Assembly (NCBI GenBank): GCA_024682115.1
Contig: JAIKZO010000139.1
Coordinates: forward strand, 1 to 36,076
DNA: 36,076 nt
DNA from: Lachnospiraceae bacterium
Lineage (GTDB): Bacteria > Bacillota > Clostridia > Lachnospirales > Lachnospiraceae
Reading direction: 5' to 3'
Each line of letters begins with the position of its first letter. The stretch's first letter is position 1. Below the pieces are notes generated by a model, which did no database searches, was not told where the DNA came from, and saw nothing but the letters and a program-made list of their open reading frames with translations. A program made the translations under genes and the position numbers. Shown here piece by piece: positions 35,522 to 36,076 of this stretch.

Positions 35522-35584
35522 ATCATTTCCTCCTGTGACCGTAGTTCTCGTCCATGACCGCCGGTCTTTTTCAAAACTCCTTAT

Positions 35585-35593
35585 ATAATATCA
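35585..35593 (-). promoter_or_regulatory. Extended -10 promoter element for the beta-helix and MATE genes
   Basis: TGATATTAT on the minus strand, about 63 bases upstream of the ATG at 35521. The -35 region is not convincing. It lies in the gap after the 120-residue gene. Confidence 0.45.
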
Positions 35594-35622
35594 CACTTTT
35601 CGGCGTTTCGGTATTCCGTTAT

Positions 35623-35985
35623 TTACGGAAGAAGTTCCGCAAAACATCCTGCCCCGAAACCGTCAAATTTCACCCAGTAGTTATCCAGATTATTGTTGCC
35701 GTTGTTCTTTATTATGTATCTGTCAAAATCAAACTTTTCCATTCCAATGTTCTTAAGATGTTCCCGATAATACATGCAGCCTTCCTTCATGGTACGACGT
35801 TCGAAAAACTCGTTGATATTTCCGTATGTAACTCCGTATATAGCCAGTTCCGGAGGAAAGAATCTGCCGCCGCTTAAGTCATCTGCCTTTATCAGTTCTC
35901 TGTTCCTGATCTCAAAATCAAGAAGCGGAGTATCAAGATAATAAAGGATCCCTTTAAGATTACATATGAGTCTTACTTCTGCCAT
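35623..35985 (-). CDS. Uncharacterised 120-residue protein
   Basis: I do not recognise the family. The protein is soluble, of mixed charge and without signal or membrane segment. It begins MAEVRLICNLKGILYYLDTP and contains DDLSGGRFFPPELAIYG, FFERRTMKEGCMYYREHL, FDRYIIKNNGNNNLDNYW and FDGFGAGCFAE. The ordered, aromatic-rich sequence and a strong AAGGAGG site upstream of the ATG argue that it is a real gene. Its start overlaps the end of the edge gene by 13 bases, suggesting a coupled pair. Small companions of kinase- or toxin-like genes often look like this, but nothing in the sequence proves such a role. Confidence 0.7.
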   Translation of the reverse strand: MAEVRLICNLKGILYYLDTPLLDFEIRNRELIKADDLSGGRFFPPELAIYGVTYGNINEFFERRTMKEGCMYYREHLKNIGMEKFDFDRYIIKNNGNNNLDNYWVKFDGFGAGCFAELLP

Positions 35986-36076
35986 ATTCCCCTGATCCTC
36001 CTTTCGTATTCAAGAGCGAAAGGCGTAGACAATATATCCTTATACTCTATTTTTGCGATCCCCGGATACATGCTTT
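35973..36076 (-). CDS. C-terminal end of a gene running off the right edge
   Basis: An open frame from the window edge ends at a TAA at 35973-35975 and reads MYPGIAKIEYKDILSTPF, ALEYERRIRGIWQK before the stop. It overlaps the next gene's start by 13 bases and contains that gene's ribosome site. Its short visible length (about 33 codons) gives no function. Confidence 0.45.
   Translation of the reverse strand, partial: SMYPGIAKIEYKDILSTPFALEYERRIRGIWQK

Noticed and set aside
35609-35625. TTCCGT/ACGGAA hairpin at the stop of the 120-residue gene as a terminator
   Set aside because: The six-base stem has no T-tract; it may only be chance pairing over the stop codon.

Overview
The window reads as chromosomal DNA of a Gram-positive anaerobe of the Clostridia, most likely Lachnospiraceae (Butyrivibrio-like). 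The grounds are moderate GC, strong AGGAGG-type ribosome sites, tightly packed operons, a paired NHLM-type exporter, a clostripain-family lipoprotein and a lone MetF. The genus is an inference. Almost every gene is on the minus strand; the one clear plus-strand gene is the clostripain-like peptidase. No stretch over 300 bases lacks a gene, and I see no tRNA, rRNA, CRISPR array, transposase or phage gene.

Layout from left to right (minus-strand transcription runs right to left). (1) 1-465: the 5' part of a PseB/FlaA1-type UDP-GlcNAc 4,6-dehydratase gene. (2) 507-6118: a peptide-export operon. One extended -10 promoter drives three small proteins with double-glycine leaders, two of them carrying four-cysteine zinc-ribbon-like cores. 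A very short HlyD-like anchor protein, a C39 peptidase/ABC exporter and a second NHLM-type ABC exporter follow. No peptide-modifying enzyme is present. (3) 6173-8260: a GlgX-type glycogen debranching enzyme. (4) 8314-26745: a very compact run of 13 genes, from galE down to a STAS-kinase fusion. It encodes galE, a type-B carboxylesterase, a GT2-GH3 fusion, two tandem GT2 enzymes, two condensation-like (PapA-like) acyltransferases flanking a heterodimeric ABC exporter, a GT14-like transferase, a membrane acyltransferase, a STAS-AMP-ligase fusion and a STAS-APH-kinase fusion. (5) 26939-29829: membrane acyltransferase, methyltransferase and alpha/beta hydrolase. (6) 29879-31647: metF and a sugar-phosphate isomerase-like TIM-barrel gene. 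(7) 31774-33413: the secreted peptidase with an extraordinary acidic/aromatic tail and a textbook terminator. (8) 33417-36076: MATE transporter, left-handed beta-helix protein, an unrecognised 120-residue protein and an edge fragment.

The most notable content is region 4. Its parts list (carboxylate activation, O-acyl transfer, sugar transfer, UDP-galactose supply, dedicated export, no carrier-protein or PKS/NRPS modules) resembles by analogy the logic of mycobacterial acylated glycolipid clusters (FadD + PapA + glycosyltransferases + exporter), but with unrelated and unusual architectures. I propose it makes and exports an acylated oligosaccharide or glycolipid; this is inference. The second notable system is region 2, where an NHLM-like exporter pair appears dedicated to zinc-ribbon-like double-glycine peptides.
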